From positions 1 to 36,736 of the forward strand of contig CAMWIJ010000026.1 in the NCBI GenBank assembly GCA_947174275.1: DNA of 36,736 bases, read 5' to 3'. Numbering within the stretch: position 1 is the first letter of the stretch; every line of letters starts with the position of its first letter. Origin of the DNA: an uncultured Muribaculaceae bacterium (GTDB lineage: Bacteria; Bacteroidota; Bacteroidia; Bacteroidales; Muribaculaceae). The notes under the pieces are model-generated. The model had not been told where the DNA came from. It was given only the letters and a program-made list of their open reading frames with translations, and searched no databases. This document shows, one piece after another, positions 14,426 through 24,445 of this stretch. The position numbers and the translations under genes were made by a program.

Positions 14426-15014
14426 GGGTTGAAATTTGGTGTTGGTTTATGTGGGTTGTCTATATTTTTTCATTTATTGTGCCTGTTGCAAAAAATGTAG
14501 CTTTTTCCGGCCGCGGTGCCCGGCTTCTGACACTTTGTCGCTTTTAATAAAATTAAGTTAATGCAACAAGGGCGATATTCCGGTTGGTGTTGAATGTGAC
14601 ATATTTGACACTTTCGTAGTGATTGCAAAATTAATATTATGCAGGTCAACAATTTGTAAAATCTATGGCAATTAAAGAAATCTTTGAGTAAAACCGTTGT
14701 TCCGGAATATGTTGTAAAACATAAATAGCGCATTTGTTGCAAAATTGAAAAAATGATAAATTTGCGTCATTTTTCAAGTTCTGCGGTTTAATCTTACCCA
14801 ATTATATGTTAAAGCGTCAAAAGTTTTGTAAATAACTTAAAAGTTTATAAAATTATAATTACAATGTGCATAATTTTGTTGCGTGTCATTCCGTCTCTGT
14901 GTCGGGTAATTCGTATTGCTCCACGAGGTGCCATGAAAGACATTTCCTCTGAGGAGGACTGATTTGACAAAACAAACAAACCATTCATTAACCCATATCT
15001 AAAACCACATCGCA
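14426..15014. other. Divergent regulatory region between fucosidase and FAS1/SusCD locus
   Basis: No credible gene is seen in these 589 bases. The region is AT-rich and holds a strong plus-strand promoter (14734-14765), three TTGCAAAA octamers (14486, 14623 and 14738), and TGACACTTT in direct repeat at 14528 and 14606. A minus-strand TAATTTTG box (14626-14633 on the plus strand) may serve the fucosidase gene with a leader of about 200 bases. The plus-strand leader of about 245 bases includes a small TCCTC/GAGGA hairpin near 14950. No sigma/anti-sigma or hybrid two-component gene is adjacent. Confidence 0.6.
14734..14765 (+). promoter_or_regulatory. Promoter of the FAS1/SusCD operon
   Basis: The -33 box TTTG at 14734-14737 and the -7 box TAAATTTG at 14758-14765 are spaced by 20 bases, which fits the Bacteroidetes consensus. 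The -7 box runs directly into TTTGCGTCAT, a motif also clustered before the FG-GAP gene. The predicted start near 14770 leaves a leader of about 245 bases before ATG 15015. Confidence 0.65.
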
Positions 15015-17627
15015 ATGCATTTAGGAGTACCGAAAAGAATGGTGCAACTGCTGGCTCTCGCTCTGATGGCGACGGCGACAGTTAGCCTCAACTCTTGCAA
15101 GGATGATTACATCTACGATGACCACGAGCCCGACTATCTGGGTGCGAGCATCTACGAGTATCTCCAGCAGCAAGGCAACTTTACCAATATGTTGCGTCTT
15201 ATCGACGACCTCGGTTACCGTGAAACACTTGTAAAGACGGGTTCGAAAACGCTCTTCCCGGCCAATGACGCCGCATTCGAGCGTTTCTACCGCTCCAACC
15301 CTTACGGGGCGCACAGCTACGAAGAGCTCACCGTGTCACAGAAGCGCATTATAATGAACGCAAGCATGATCGACATGGCATACCTCTCCGATATGCTTCC
15401 CAATACTACCAACCCCGACAACTCCGACAACGGTGGAAAAGGGCAGGCTTTGCGCCGCAACACATCGTCAACCAACCTGGACTCCGTGCAGGCCATCCCG
15501 GGCATAACTCTTCCCGAGACATCATACTGGGAGCGTTTCCGCGACAGCAAAGTGTTCCTGACTGCACAGGCGCCGATGATGGTGCACTTCACTCCGCAGA
15601 TGATGAATGCAAAGGGGATTACCAACAACGACTTCAATCTGATTTTCGGACAGCCCTACAACGGCGCCGACATCTATGTCAATAATGTCCGCATCGTCCG
15701 TCCTGACATTATTTGTAAGAACGGTTACATCCACGAGATGGAAGAAGTGGCGCTCCCCTCCGTGACTATGGCCGAAGCGATAGCGCTTCAGGGCAACACC
15801 ACCATATTCAACAAACTCCTCGACAAATTCAGTGCCCCCTACTATGACGGCGGCATCGATGCCTCGGTCAAGGAATATTACAACGGATCGACAGCGCTTC
15901 GTCCCGTCATACCCGGTCTTTCTGCCAACGACTCCATTTTTGTAAAACGCTATTTCAACGAAGCGTCGGCATCATCCGGCCCCAAGGGTGAAAATCTTTC
16001 ATCCTACGGCATGCTCTATTACGACCCCAACAACACCACCTATGGCGGCAACTCCGACATGGGCGTCATGTTTGTGCCAACAGATGCCGCAATGATGGAA
16101 TATTTCAACGGCTCGGAAGGCGGTTACCTGCGCGACTCCTACGGCGACTGGGACAATGTGCCCACCGACCTGCTTGCGACATTCCTCAAAAACCATCAGA
16201 AACGTTCGTTCATGGCCTCGCTGCCTCACCTGTGGCCCACTCTCACCGACGAGACAAGCTATGCGATAAAACTCAATGAAGGCAACGTCGTCAACACAAT
16301 ACTCACCTCCAACGGTGTCGTGTTCGTAATCGACAAGGTAATACCCCCGATTGACTACAAAGGCACATACGCCTCAGTGCTCACATCGCCCGACACCAAA
16401 GTGATGAAATGGGCGCTCACCGACAACTGGAACAACCTCGGCGACGAAAACGCTATGTATTTCTTCATGTATCTGCGCTCGATGGAAAACATGTATAACC
16501 TCATCGTACCCACCGACGAGGCTCTGCAAAACTACCGCGAGCCCATCTCATGGCAGCTCGGCGGCTCATCGCGCCGCATCTGGTCGTTCTATTACGACGC
16601 CGACAAGAATGCCGTATACGCCGACATTTATTATGTCGACGATAACGGCGAGAAGGCCGAGATGGTGCGCAAGGAGGAAAACCAGAATATCGTCCGCAAC
16701 CGCCTGCGCGACATCATCGACATGAACATCGTCATCGGCACCAACGACGGCACGACGCTCGGCGGATATGTCAACGACTCGCCGGCCAACTACTTCCTCA
16801 CCAAAGGCGGCGCCACAATCTACGCCAGCGGCAAAGGCAACAACGTGGTGTTCAACGGCGGCGGCGACATGGAGCTCGGCATCGAGCCGGCCCGTGTGGT
16901 CTACACCGAAACCGGAAGCCCCTGCCTCTACGACTCGCAGAACGGTCGCACATTCTTCGTCGACCATATACTCCACGACCCCGTCAAGAATGTCTACACC
17001 GTGCTCGGCGAGCATGAGGAGTTCAGCCGCTTCTTCGAGCTCTGTATGGGCGACGAGCAGGTATCGACCAACTTCATCAACGACGAGGATTTTGTCGACA
17101 TCTTCGGCTCAAAATATTCGAAAGAAGCCAAAATCTGCGGTATCGGCCACGTAGTGACCAACTTCAACAACTACCGATACACCATACTGGTGCCCACCAA
17201 CGAAGCTCTCGACGCTGCTTTCGCCGCCGATTCAAACCTCTGGACATGGGACGAAATCGCTGCCGAAGAGGATATGGCAGTCAAGAAAGAGAAAGCGCTC
17301 TATCTGCTTTCATTCCTCCGCTATCACTTCGTCGACAACTCCGCCTACATCTCGGGCGAATCCTACGGCCCCATGGTATATGAATCAGGCTCGCGCAACG
17401 AATTCGACCGTTTCCGCCGTCTGACCATCAGTTCCAACGGTCGTGACATGACCGTAGCCGACGAGTCGGGACACACTGCACGCGTGCTCACATCATCCGG
17501 TTGCTACAACTTTATGGCACGTGATATCATCGGCAACGCCGAAGACCCCCAGAACGCCACGCAGATCTTTGCATCGTCGCGCGCCGTAATCCATCTTATC
17601 GACCGTGCTTTAACTCCTAAAAATTAA
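15015..17627 (+). CDS. Fasciclin (FAS1) repeat lipoprotein, four domains
   Basis: FAS1 domains are adhesion modules; their role in SusCD-linked lipoproteins is unknown. The 870-residue precursor has a lipoprotein signal ending SLNSC (Cys 28; a start at Met 9 would also serve). Four FAS1-like units follow at about 44-245, 249-447, 448-655 and 659-868. Each has the FAS1 hallmarks in degenerate form: a strand such as KTLFPANDAAFERF, VMFVPTDAAMMEYF, NLIVPTDEALQNY or TILVPTNEALDAAF, and a closing GxIHxxxxV-like segment such as GYIHEMEEVALP. The first and third units carry long insertions. It is the first gene after the promoter, with SusC following 23 bases later, so it is probably an abundant surface lipoprotein of this system. 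Confidence 0.85.
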   Translation: MHLGVPKRMVQLLALALMATATVSLNSCKDDYIYDDHEPDYLGASIYEYLQQQGNFTNMLRLIDDLGYRETLVKTGSKTLFPANDAAFERFYRSNPYGAHSYEELTVSQKRIIMNASMIDMAYLSDMLPNTTNPDNSDNGGKGQALRRNTSSTNLDSVQAIPGITLPETSYWERFRDSKVFLTAQAPMMVHFTPQMMNAKGITNNDFNLIFGQPYNGADIYVNNVRIVRPDIICKNGYIHEMEEVALPSVTMAEAIALQGNTTIFNKLLDKFSAPYYDGGIDASVKEYYNGSTALRPVIPGLSANDSIFVKRYFNEASASSGPKGENLSSYGMLYYDPNNTTYGGNSDMGVMFVPTDAAMMEYFNGSEGGYLRDSYGDWDNVPTDLLATFLKNHQKRSFMASLPHLWPTLTDETSYAIKLNEGNVVNTILTSNGVVFVIDKVIPPIDYKGTYASVLTSPDTKVMKWALTDNWNNLGDENAMYFFMYLRSMENMYNLIVPTDEALQNYREPISWQLGGSSRRIWSFYYDADKNAVYADIYYVDDNGEKAEMVRKEENQNIVRNRLRDIIDMNIVIGTNDGTTLGGYVNDSPANYFLTKGGATIYASGKGNNVVFNGGGDMELGIEPARVVYTETGSPCLYDSQNGRTFFVDHILHDPVKNVYTVLGEHEEFSRFFELCMGDEQVSTNFINDEDFVDIFGSKYSKEAKICGIGHVVTNFNNYRYTILVPTNEALDAAFAADSNLWTWDEIAAEEDMAVKKEKALYLLSFLRYHFVDNSAYISGESYGPMVYESGSRNEFDRFRRLTISSNGRDMTVADESGHTARVLTSSGCYNFMARDIIGNAEDPQNATQIFASSRAVIHLIDRALTPKN

Positions 17628-17650
17628 AACAACCTAACCTCACATACATA

Positions 17651-20600
17651 ATGAGAAATCTACGATTATTACTTATGATGATGCTCCTGGCTGTGACACA
17701 GCTGGGTTATGGTCAGGCATCGTCGATTATCAGAGGTACGGTGGTCGACGAGACCGGCGAGCCAATCATCGGCGCACAGCTCCATGAGGTGGACAAGAAC
17801 AACCGTGTGTATTCTAACACGGCCACCGACTTCAACGGTGAGTTCTCTCTGGCAATCAAAAATCCAAACAACAAGATAAAGGTCTCGTATGTAGGCTTCA
17901 AGCCCCAGACGCTCTCCATCAAGCCCAACATGCATATCGTCATGCAAGACGCCGCCACCCTCTCTGAGGTGCAGGTGACAGCATCGCGCATGAGCAACGA
18001 CGGCTCGATGCCCATCCCCATGCGTGAGCTTTCGGGTGCCACACAGACCATCAACACCAAAGAGTTCGAAGGTCTGTCGGTGACCTCGGTCGACGACGCC
18101 CTTCAGGGCCGTCTCGCCGGTCTCGACATCGTGTCAAACTCAGGTGACCTCGGTTCAGGCTCATCGATGCGTATCCGCGGTTCCGGCTCAATCAACTCCA
18201 ACGCCGAGCCCCTTATCGTGCTCAACGATATCCCCTACGAAAGCCATGTCGACGAGTCGTTTGACTTCTCCAACGCAACTCAGGAGCAATTTGCCAACCT
18301 TCTTGCCATCAACCCCGAGGACATCGAGGAAATCACCGTGCTCAAAGACGGTGCGGCAGCGGCAGTCTACGGCGCCAGAGGTGCAAACGGTGTCATCCTC
18401 ATCAAGACAAAGCGCGGCGTCAAAGGTCCGCCCCGCGTGCAGTATCTCTACAAGTTCTCGATGCACAAGCAGCCCAAGGGACGCAAGATGCTCAGCGGCG
18501 ACGACTACACGATGCTCATGAAGCAGGCCTACTTCAATCCGCGTCAGGACGAGAACGCATGCAACATTCCCGAATATAACTACGACCCCACATATTCCGA
18601 ATACTGGAACTTCGTCAACAACACCGACTGGGTCGACGAAGTGACACAATACGGCTACACACATGACAACACTGTCAATGTCAACGGTGGCGGCGATAAA
18701 GCAAAATATCGCGCGTCGCTCGGCTACCTCACACAGACCGGTACCATCATCGAGCAGAAACTCGAGCGTATATCAGCCCTCATGAACCTCGACTATCAGG
18801 TGTCTGACCGTCTGAAATTCTCTACCGAGTTCTCGCTTACCCACACCAAAAACGACAAGACTTACGACGAGTTCGGCAACATTCTCGACATCGCCTACAC
18901 CAAAATGCCCAACGTCGGCGTATACCGTCGCGACGATGCCGGAAATCTCACCAACGACTTCTACATCATACCGCAGTCATCATCGCTCGATGCCTCGCAG
19001 AAAAACCTTGTCAACCCCGTGGCAATGGCCAATCTCGCCAAATACGCCGAAATATCGATGCGTATTATCCCCACCTTGCGCGTGCAGTATGACATTCTCA
19101 ACCCCGAGAAACACCGCCTGCGTTATCAGGGCTACGTGCAGTTTGACATCGAAAACCGCAAGGACGACCGCGTGCTTCCGCGCGAACTGACATCATATTC
19201 ATGGAACAACGACGCTGTCAACCGCGTGTCACGCCGCGATGCCGAGTCGCTCAACATGCAGACCAAGCACGAGCTCCTCTTCATGCCGCAGATCGGTCAC
19301 GGCCATTCGCTGATGCTGCTCGGTGCCTGGGAACTCACCTCCGGCAACTCGCAGGCGCAGGAATTCCGAAAATACGGCATGCCCAACGGCATCGAATCAC
19401 CCACAGTGCCCGGCAACGAACGCACATTCAGCTCCTCGAAAGGCGAATGGCACTCGATGGCATATATGGGACGTATGCACTACGCATTCAAAGAGCGCTA
19501 CATCCTTGACGTGACCGTACGCCGCGACGGCAGCACCCGTTTCGGTCCCGGAAACCGCTGGGGCACATTCCCCGCCGTGTCAGGAAAATGGATTCTCTCA
19601 GATGAGAAATGGTTTGACTCCTGGGAGTGGTTCAACACATTCGGCATCCGCGCCGGCTACGGAAAGACCGGACGTATGCCTGACTCCGAATACCTCCACT
19701 ACGCGCGTTACAACTCCAACTACGGCTCCGGCATGGGCAACTCCTACATCGATATCTCCACGCTCAAGCCCGCTTCAATTCGTCTTAGCAACCTTAAATG
19801 GGAGACAGCCAACTCCGTTAACTTCGGTGTCGACTGCAACCTCTTCAACTACAAGGTCAACTTCGACTTCAACGTGTTTAAAGACAAGAACAAAGACCTG
19901 CTCTTCTCCAACCAGACAATACCTTCGTCGACCGGTTTCGGCTCAATCAGCTATATCAACGGCGGCTCAATGGAGAAAAGCGGCTGGGAATTCAACTTCT
20001 ACACCCAAAACCTTTTGAAATTCAACGATTTCTCGTTTGACTTCAACTTCAACCTCTCAAACTACAACTCCAAGATCACTTACATGATGCCGGAAATTCT
20101 CGAGTCGTATGAAGGTGAATTCATAAAGACCCCGAATGATTCGCGTTTCGTCAACCGCGTGCAGCTCGGCAACGCCTACGGCTCGATCTACGGTTTGCGC
20201 TACAAAGGCGTCTACCAGTACAGCGACTACGTTGAAGGCCGTGAAGGCACATGCCCCTTCGTCAAAGGTCCCGACGGAGAATACATCAAGGATGCCAACG
20301 GCAATCCCATGCCTATGTATTACGACTACGGCGGCATCAACTACAAATTCCGCGGTGGTGACGCAATCTACGAAGATATCAACCACGACGGCACAATCGA
20401 CGAGCTCGATATCGTCTACCTCGGCAACTGTAACCCCAAAATCTACGGTGGCTTCGGCTTCACATTCCGCTGGAAACAGCTTTCGGTCAACGCATTCTTC
20501 AACTTCCGCACCGGCAACAAAATCGCCAACTACGCCCGTATGCGCGCCGAAAACATGTACACCAACGACAACCAGTCAATCGCCACCAACTGGCGCTGGC

Positions 20601-20926
20601 GCAAAGAGGGTGACATCACTGACATGCCCCGCGCTCTCTATCAGTACGGTTACAACTGGATGCCCTCCGACCGCTTCGTCGAAGACGGCTCGTTCCTACG
20701 CTTCAAATATCTGACATTCAACTACGGATTTACCAAAGAAGTGTGCCAGGCGCTGCGTCTCAACCAGCTCAACCTTTACCTGACGCTCAACAACCTCTAC
20801 ACCTGGACCAAATATACCGGTGTAGACCCCGAAATCTCACCCAACGGCATGACCGGCGTGGTGGAAGACTGGAGCTCGACTCCCCGTTCGCAATACTTCA
20901 CTTTCGGTCTGACGGTAGGTTTCTAA
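17651..20926 (+). CDS. SusC/RagA-family TonB-linked outer-membrane protein (first)
   Basis: It imports oligomeric substrates across the outer membrane with TonB energy, under a SusD lid. The 1091-residue precursor has a signal peptide ending GYGQA, a carboxypeptidase-regulatory-like domain (about 25-105, GTVVDETGEPIIGAQL ... DFNGEFSL), a TonB box-like EVQVTA near 105, and a plug with MRIRGSGSINSNAEPLIVLN and YGARGANGVILIKTKRG. A 22-strand barrel follows, with the C-terminal sequence SQYFTFGLTVGF ending in an aromatic residue, as expected for BamA recognition. SusD begins 22 bases downstream. The preceding FAS1 lipoprotein gene suggests a surface partner. The substrate cannot be read from the sequence. 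Confidence 0.95.
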   Translation: MRNLRLLLMMMLLAVTQLGYGQASSIIRGTVVDETGEPIIGAQLHEVDKNNRVYSNTATDFNGEFSLAIKNPNNKIKVSYVGFKPQTLSIKPNMHIVMQDAATLSEVQVTASRMSNDGSMPIPMRELSGATQTINTKEFEGLSVTSVDDALQGRLAGLDIVSNSGDLGSGSSMRIRGSGSINSNAEPLIVLNDIPYESHVDESFDFSNATQEQFANLLAINPEDIEEITVLKDGAAAAVYGARGANGVILIKTKRGVKGPPRVQYLYKFSMHKQPKGRKMLSGDDYTMLMKQAYFNPRQDENACNIPEYNYDPTYSEYWNFVNNTDWVDEVTQYGYTHDNTVNVNGGGDKAKYRASLGYLTQTGTIIEQKLERISALMNLDYQVSDRLKFSTEFSLTHTKNDKTYDEFGNILDIAYTKMPNVGVYRRDDAGNLTNDFYIIPQSSSLDASQKNLVNPVAMANLAKYAEISMRIIPTLRVQYDILNPEKHRLRYQGYVQFDIENRKDDRVLPRELTSYSWNNDAVNRVSRRDAESLNMQTKHELLFMPQIGHGHSLMLLGAWELTSGNSQAQEFRKYGMPNGIESPTVPGNERTFSSSKGEWHSMAYMGRMHYAFKERYILDVTVRRDGSTRFGPGNRWGTFPAVSGKWILSDEKWFDSWEWFNTFGIRAGYGKTGRMPDSEYLHYARYNSNYGSGMGNSYIDISTLKPASIRLSNLKWETANSVNFGVDCNLFNYKVNFDFNVFKDKNKDLLFSNQTIPSSTGFGSISYINGGSMEKSGWEFNFYTQNLLKFNDFSFDFNFNLSNYNSKITYMMPEILESYEGEFIKTPNDSRFVNRVQLGNAYGSIYGLRYKGVYQYSDYVEGREGTCPFVKGPDGEYIKDANGNPMPMYYDYGGINYKFRGGDAIYEDINHDGTIDELDIVYLGNCNPKIYGGFGFTFRWKQLSVNAFFNFRTGNKIANYARMRAENMYTNDNQSIATNWRWRKEGDITDMPRALYQYGYNWMPSDRFVEDGSFLRFKYLTFNYGFTKEVCQALRLNQLNLYLTLNNLYTWTKYTGVDPEISPNGMTGVVEDWSSTPRSQYFTFGLTVGF

Positions 20927-20948
20927 CCCTTGAAAAAACATAAATGAC

Positions 20949-22502
20949 ATGAACAAGATACTGAAATATTTTACAATAGCTCTGCTGGGAGCGTCAGTGG
21001 CATCATGCGACGACTTCTTCGAGCTCAAGCCCAAAAACGAGATGGTGCTTGAAGAGTTCTGGCAGAACGAGTCAGACGTGCTGGCCGTGGTCGGCAGCTG
21101 CTACCGCTCCATGCAGGAGCCCGGTTTCATGCAGCGTCTTATCGTCTGGGGTGAATTCCGTTCCGACAACTGCATCCTCGGCAGCGGCGACGGCGGCGAC
21201 CTCAACAACATCGCCAACCTCAACCTGCTCCCCTCCAACGGATATGCGGCATGGAGCGATTTCTACGCCGTAATCAACCTCTGCAACACCGTGGAGCACT
21301 TCGCCCCGATAGCCTACGAGCGCGACCCCAACTTCACTCTCGGACAGCTCAACGGCTACCTTGCCGAAGTCAAAGCCGTGCGCGCCTACTGCTATTTCAC
21401 GCTTGTGCGGGCATTCCGCGACATACCTTTCTCCACCGAGCCCGTAATCGACGACACCGTGCAGTTCCGTCTGCCGCAGTCTGACCCCGATGAGATAGTC
21501 GATTTCCTTATCGAAGACCTCAAGGCGATTGAACCGCGCGCCATCACTGAGTGGAGTCAGGTGGCATATACCAAAGGACGCATGACCCAGAATGCCATAC
21601 GCTGTCTGATTGCCGACATGTGTCTGTGGCAGGGACGTTATGCCGAAGCCGAGGAATATTGCAACCGCATACTCACCGACGGCAACGCCGAGCTCAGTCT
21701 CGTCGCTCCCAACAACTACAACAAAGGTGTGTTTATCGACGGCAACTCTTCCGAAAGCATCTTCGAGCTGCAGTTCAACCGCGGCAACATACCCAACTAC
21801 GCCGTGTGCGAATTTTACGGAACAAGCGGAGGCCGCGGACCGCAGCGTCAGATTGTGGCCTACGACTTCACCACCACAGAGCTCTGGGACGATACCGACG
21901 AGCGCCAGTATGACTTCTATTACGCCGACGTGGCCGGCGGCACATTCCCCGTCAAGAAATTCGTGTCATACCGCCGCGAGAATGATATCCCGTCGCAGAT
22001 ACGCGAGTCTGACTACAACGACATCGGCGACAACGCCGGCAACACCAACTGGATACTCTATCGCCTTGCCGACGTATATCTGATGAAAGCTGAAGCCCTG
22101 ACCGAGCAGAATAAAAACCTGACCGAAGCTTTCTCGCTCGTCAAACAGGTCTACGACCGCGCCAACTCGGCATCGCCCGAAGGTCTCGGCGGCTCGTATG
22201 CCGACCAGGAGTCGATGCGTCAGCTCGTGCTCGACGAGCGCCAGCGCGAATTCATGTTCGAGGGCAAGCGCTACTTCGACCTGCTCCGCGCCATTCGCAA
22301 GGACCCCTCACGCCTGCAGCTCATACTCAGCACATATCTCAAACCCAAATATATCACTCTCGACCAGGCAACGGTGTCATCGAAACTCAAGGATATCGAT
22401 GCGCTTTACATGCCGATCAAAGACTCGGAGCTCAAAGCCAACCACCAGCTGGTGCAGAATCCGTTCTACGAAGTGTCGACAGATATCGATGTCAACAAGT
22501 AA
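20949..22502 (+). CDS. SusD/RagB-family lipoprotein (first)
   Basis: A surface lipoprotein that caps the SusC barrel and captures substrate. The 517-residue precursor has a lipobox ending VASC (Cys 20). It shows SusD landmarks: the N-terminal FFELKPKNEMVLEEFW, helical repeat segments with VKAVRAYCYFTLVRAFRDIP, the ILYRLADVYLMKAEAL helix, and the closing LDERQREFMFEGKRYFDLLR. Length and order are ordinary for the family. It is paired with SusC at 22 bases; the next gene starts 61 bases later, so the operon probably continues. Confidence 0.94.
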   Translation: MNKILKYFTIALLGASVASCDDFFELKPKNEMVLEEFWQNESDVLAVVGSCYRSMQEPGFMQRLIVWGEFRSDNCILGSGDGGDLNNIANLNLLPSNGYAAWSDFYAVINLCNTVEHFAPIAYERDPNFTLGQLNGYLAEVKAVRAYCYFTLVRAFRDIPFSTEPVIDDTVQFRLPQSDPDEIVDFLIEDLKAIEPRAITEWSQVAYTKGRMTQNAIRCLIADMCLWQGRYAEAEEYCNRILTDGNAELSLVAPNNYNKGVFIDGNSSESIFELQFNRGNIPNYAVCEFYGTSGGRGPQRQIVAYDFTTTELWDDTDERQYDFYYADVAGGTFPVKKFVSYRRENDIPSQIRESDYNDIGDNAGNTNWILYRLADVYLMKAEALTEQNKNLTEAFSLVKQVYDRANSASPEGLGGSYADQESMRQLVLDERQREFMFEGKRYFDLLRAIRKDPSRLQLILSTYLKPKYITLDQATVSSKLKDIDALYMPIKDSELKANHQLVQNPFYEVSTDIDVNK

Positions 22503-22563
22503 TTGACTGTCACGAGTTATTCCGAAAAAATTACTTAACCACCCACGCTAATCACTCAACACC

Positions 22564-24417
22564 ATGAATAAGTATCTGCTAAAATCTCTGTTGATGGCCG
22601 CCATGACTGCCTCAGTCGGCTCGCTGACATCATGTTCCGACGATGTCGACGAGGGTGCCTACTATACGTTTACAGGCGACACGGTGTGCTCGTTTGTCGA
22701 AGATGACCCGCAATACTCCATCTTCGCCGACATGATGCACCGCACCGGCACCGACGCGCTCCTGTCGACCTACGGACACTATACGCTGTTTCTCCCCGAC
22801 AACGACGCCTTTGAGGAATATTTCCGTCAGAACGGCCTGTCGCTCGAAACAATGCCGGCCGAACAGATGCGTGAAATCATCTACAACCACGTGATCGACA
22901 GTCCGGGACGTGATTATCTCTCCGAAAACTTCGAGGAGGGAGCGCTTGGAGAGCCGTCGATGTCTGACAACTTCCTGGTGATATCTTTCCAGTCCGACCC
23001 CGATATGGCAGGTCTTCAGATCTACGTCAACAAGACCGTGCTCATCATCGAGCGTGACATTGAGGTGCACAACGGCGTCGTGCACAGGGTCAACAGTGTC
23101 ATCTCGCCCAACAAAGATTATGTCAGCGACATTCTCACTCAGCCTGAAATCATCGGCAACGAACAGACATTCAACCTCTTCGCCGAGGCTCTGCGCGTGA
23201 CACACCTGGCTGACTCGCTCGAACGCACCTACGACCTCAACTATGTGTGCCCCACGAGCAACGCCCACATCACACAGGCCGGATGGGACTGCCTGCTTCC
23301 CAAGACCAAACGCTACGGCTACACTCTCTTCGTCGAGCCCGACGAGGTATATGCCGCCCACGGCATACACTCCGTGGCCGATATGGAGCGCGTCGCACGC
23401 CAATATTACGACAACGGATCTGACGACTACACCGACCGCAGCAACGCGCTCAACCAGTTTGTCGCCTATCATATCCTCGACCGCTCGATGCCCACCAACT
23501 CGTTCCTCTACCCGGGCAAGAACACAGTGCCCAACTCGATGAAAGACCGCGTAGAGTTTTACGAGACGATGCGCGAGTTCTATCTGCTGAAAATCAACGT
23601 GGGCCCGAAGCTCAACCTGCAGCGCACGGGCAAGTGCGTCGAGGTCGTGGAAGGTCTCAGCAACCTCAGCGGAGCGAACGGCTACGTCCATTCTATCAAC
23701 GACCTGCTCGTCTATGACCGTGACGTGATGGAAAACGACGTGCTCAACTGCCGCGTCCGCGTCGACATGTATAACATTCCGCCCGAACTTACCAACAACA
23801 ACATCCGCTGGCACTGCACCGAGGCTGTGCCCGACGGAGCCTCGGCCCGCACCATACCCCACGACTTCTGCACCAAGCATCTGTCATTCTCGCCCGAGAC
23901 CGAGATTGTGATGTGGGCTTCTGAAGGCTGGACGATGTATCAGGCCGACGAGCTCAAGCTCAACGGATGGTATGACTTCACCCTGCGTCTGCCCCCCGTG
24001 CCCCCGGGCAACTGGGAAGTGCGCATGGGCTACTCTCGAGTATGGTGGCGCGGCATCGCGCAGTTCTTCCTCGACGGCGAGATACAGGGCATACCCCGCG
24101 ACCTCCGCATCGAGGGCAACGACCCCCGCGTAGGCTGGGTGAAAGATACCGGCGGCCCCGAGGACAAGGAAATAGACAAGGCGATGCGCAACCGCGGCTA
24201 CATGAAGGGCCCCGCCTCGGCGATAAACTACGCCTACAACTCCGTGCTCCGCAACGACCAGGCCTATCTCCGAGTGATAATCGGCAACCTCAACGTTCAG
24301 GAATACGGCGCCCACTATCTCCGTGCCAAAAACGTGCTCTCGCCCGGCAACGAATATAACGGCGACCTCATCGAGCTCGTGCCGGTGTCACTCATAGAGT
24401 ATGAAGATATTTATTAA
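22564..24417 (+). CDS. Two-domain fasciclin lipoprotein with C-terminal beta module
   Basis: The 617-residue precursor has a lipobox SLTSC (Cys 24). FAS1 unit 1 spans about 35-183 (YTLFLPDNDAFEEYF, IIYNHVI, GVVHRVNSVISP) and unit 2 about 184-393 (YTLFVEPDEVYAAHG, FVAYHILDRSMP, GYVHSINDLLVYD). Residues 394-617 form a separate module of likely beta-sandwich type with many aromatics (WHCTEA, WASEGWTMYQ, NWEVRMGYSRVWWRG) and an ending QEYGAHYLRAKNVL. That module is not recognised; a ligand-binding role is a guess. It sits between the two SusCD pairs, 61 bases after SusD and 28 before the next FAS1 gene. An opposite-strand frame of 416 residues is a shadow. Confidence 0.83.
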   Translation: MNKYLLKSLLMAAMTASVGSLTSCSDDVDEGAYYTFTGDTVCSFVEDDPQYSIFADMMHRTGTDALLSTYGHYTLFLPDNDAFEEYFRQNGLSLETMPAEQMREIIYNHVIDSPGRDYLSENFEEGALGEPSMSDNFLVISFQSDPDMAGLQIYVNKTVLIIERDIEVHNGVVHRVNSVISPNKDYVSDILTQPEIIGNEQTFNLFAEALRVTHLADSLERTYDLNYVCPTSNAHITQAGWDCLLPKTKRYGYTLFVEPDEVYAAHGIHSVADMERVARQYYDNGSDDYTDRSNALNQFVAYHILDRSMPTNSFLYPGKNTVPNSMKDRVEFYETMREFYLLKINVGPKLNLQRTGKCVEVVEGLSNLSGANGYVHSINDLLVYDRDVMENDVLNCRVRVDMYNIPPELTNNNIRWHCTEAVPDGASARTIPHDFCTKHLSFSPETEIVMWASEGWTMYQADELKLNGWYDFTLRLPPVPPGNWEVRMGYSRVWWRGIAQFFLDGEIQGIPRDLRIEGNDPRVGWVKDTGGPEDKEIDKAMRNRGYMKGPASAINYAYNSVLRNDQAYLRVIIGNLNVQEYGAHYLRAKNVLSPGNEYNGDLIELVPVSLIEYEDIY

Positions 24418-24445
24418 ACCGTCACCCATTTAACAGATTTCATCA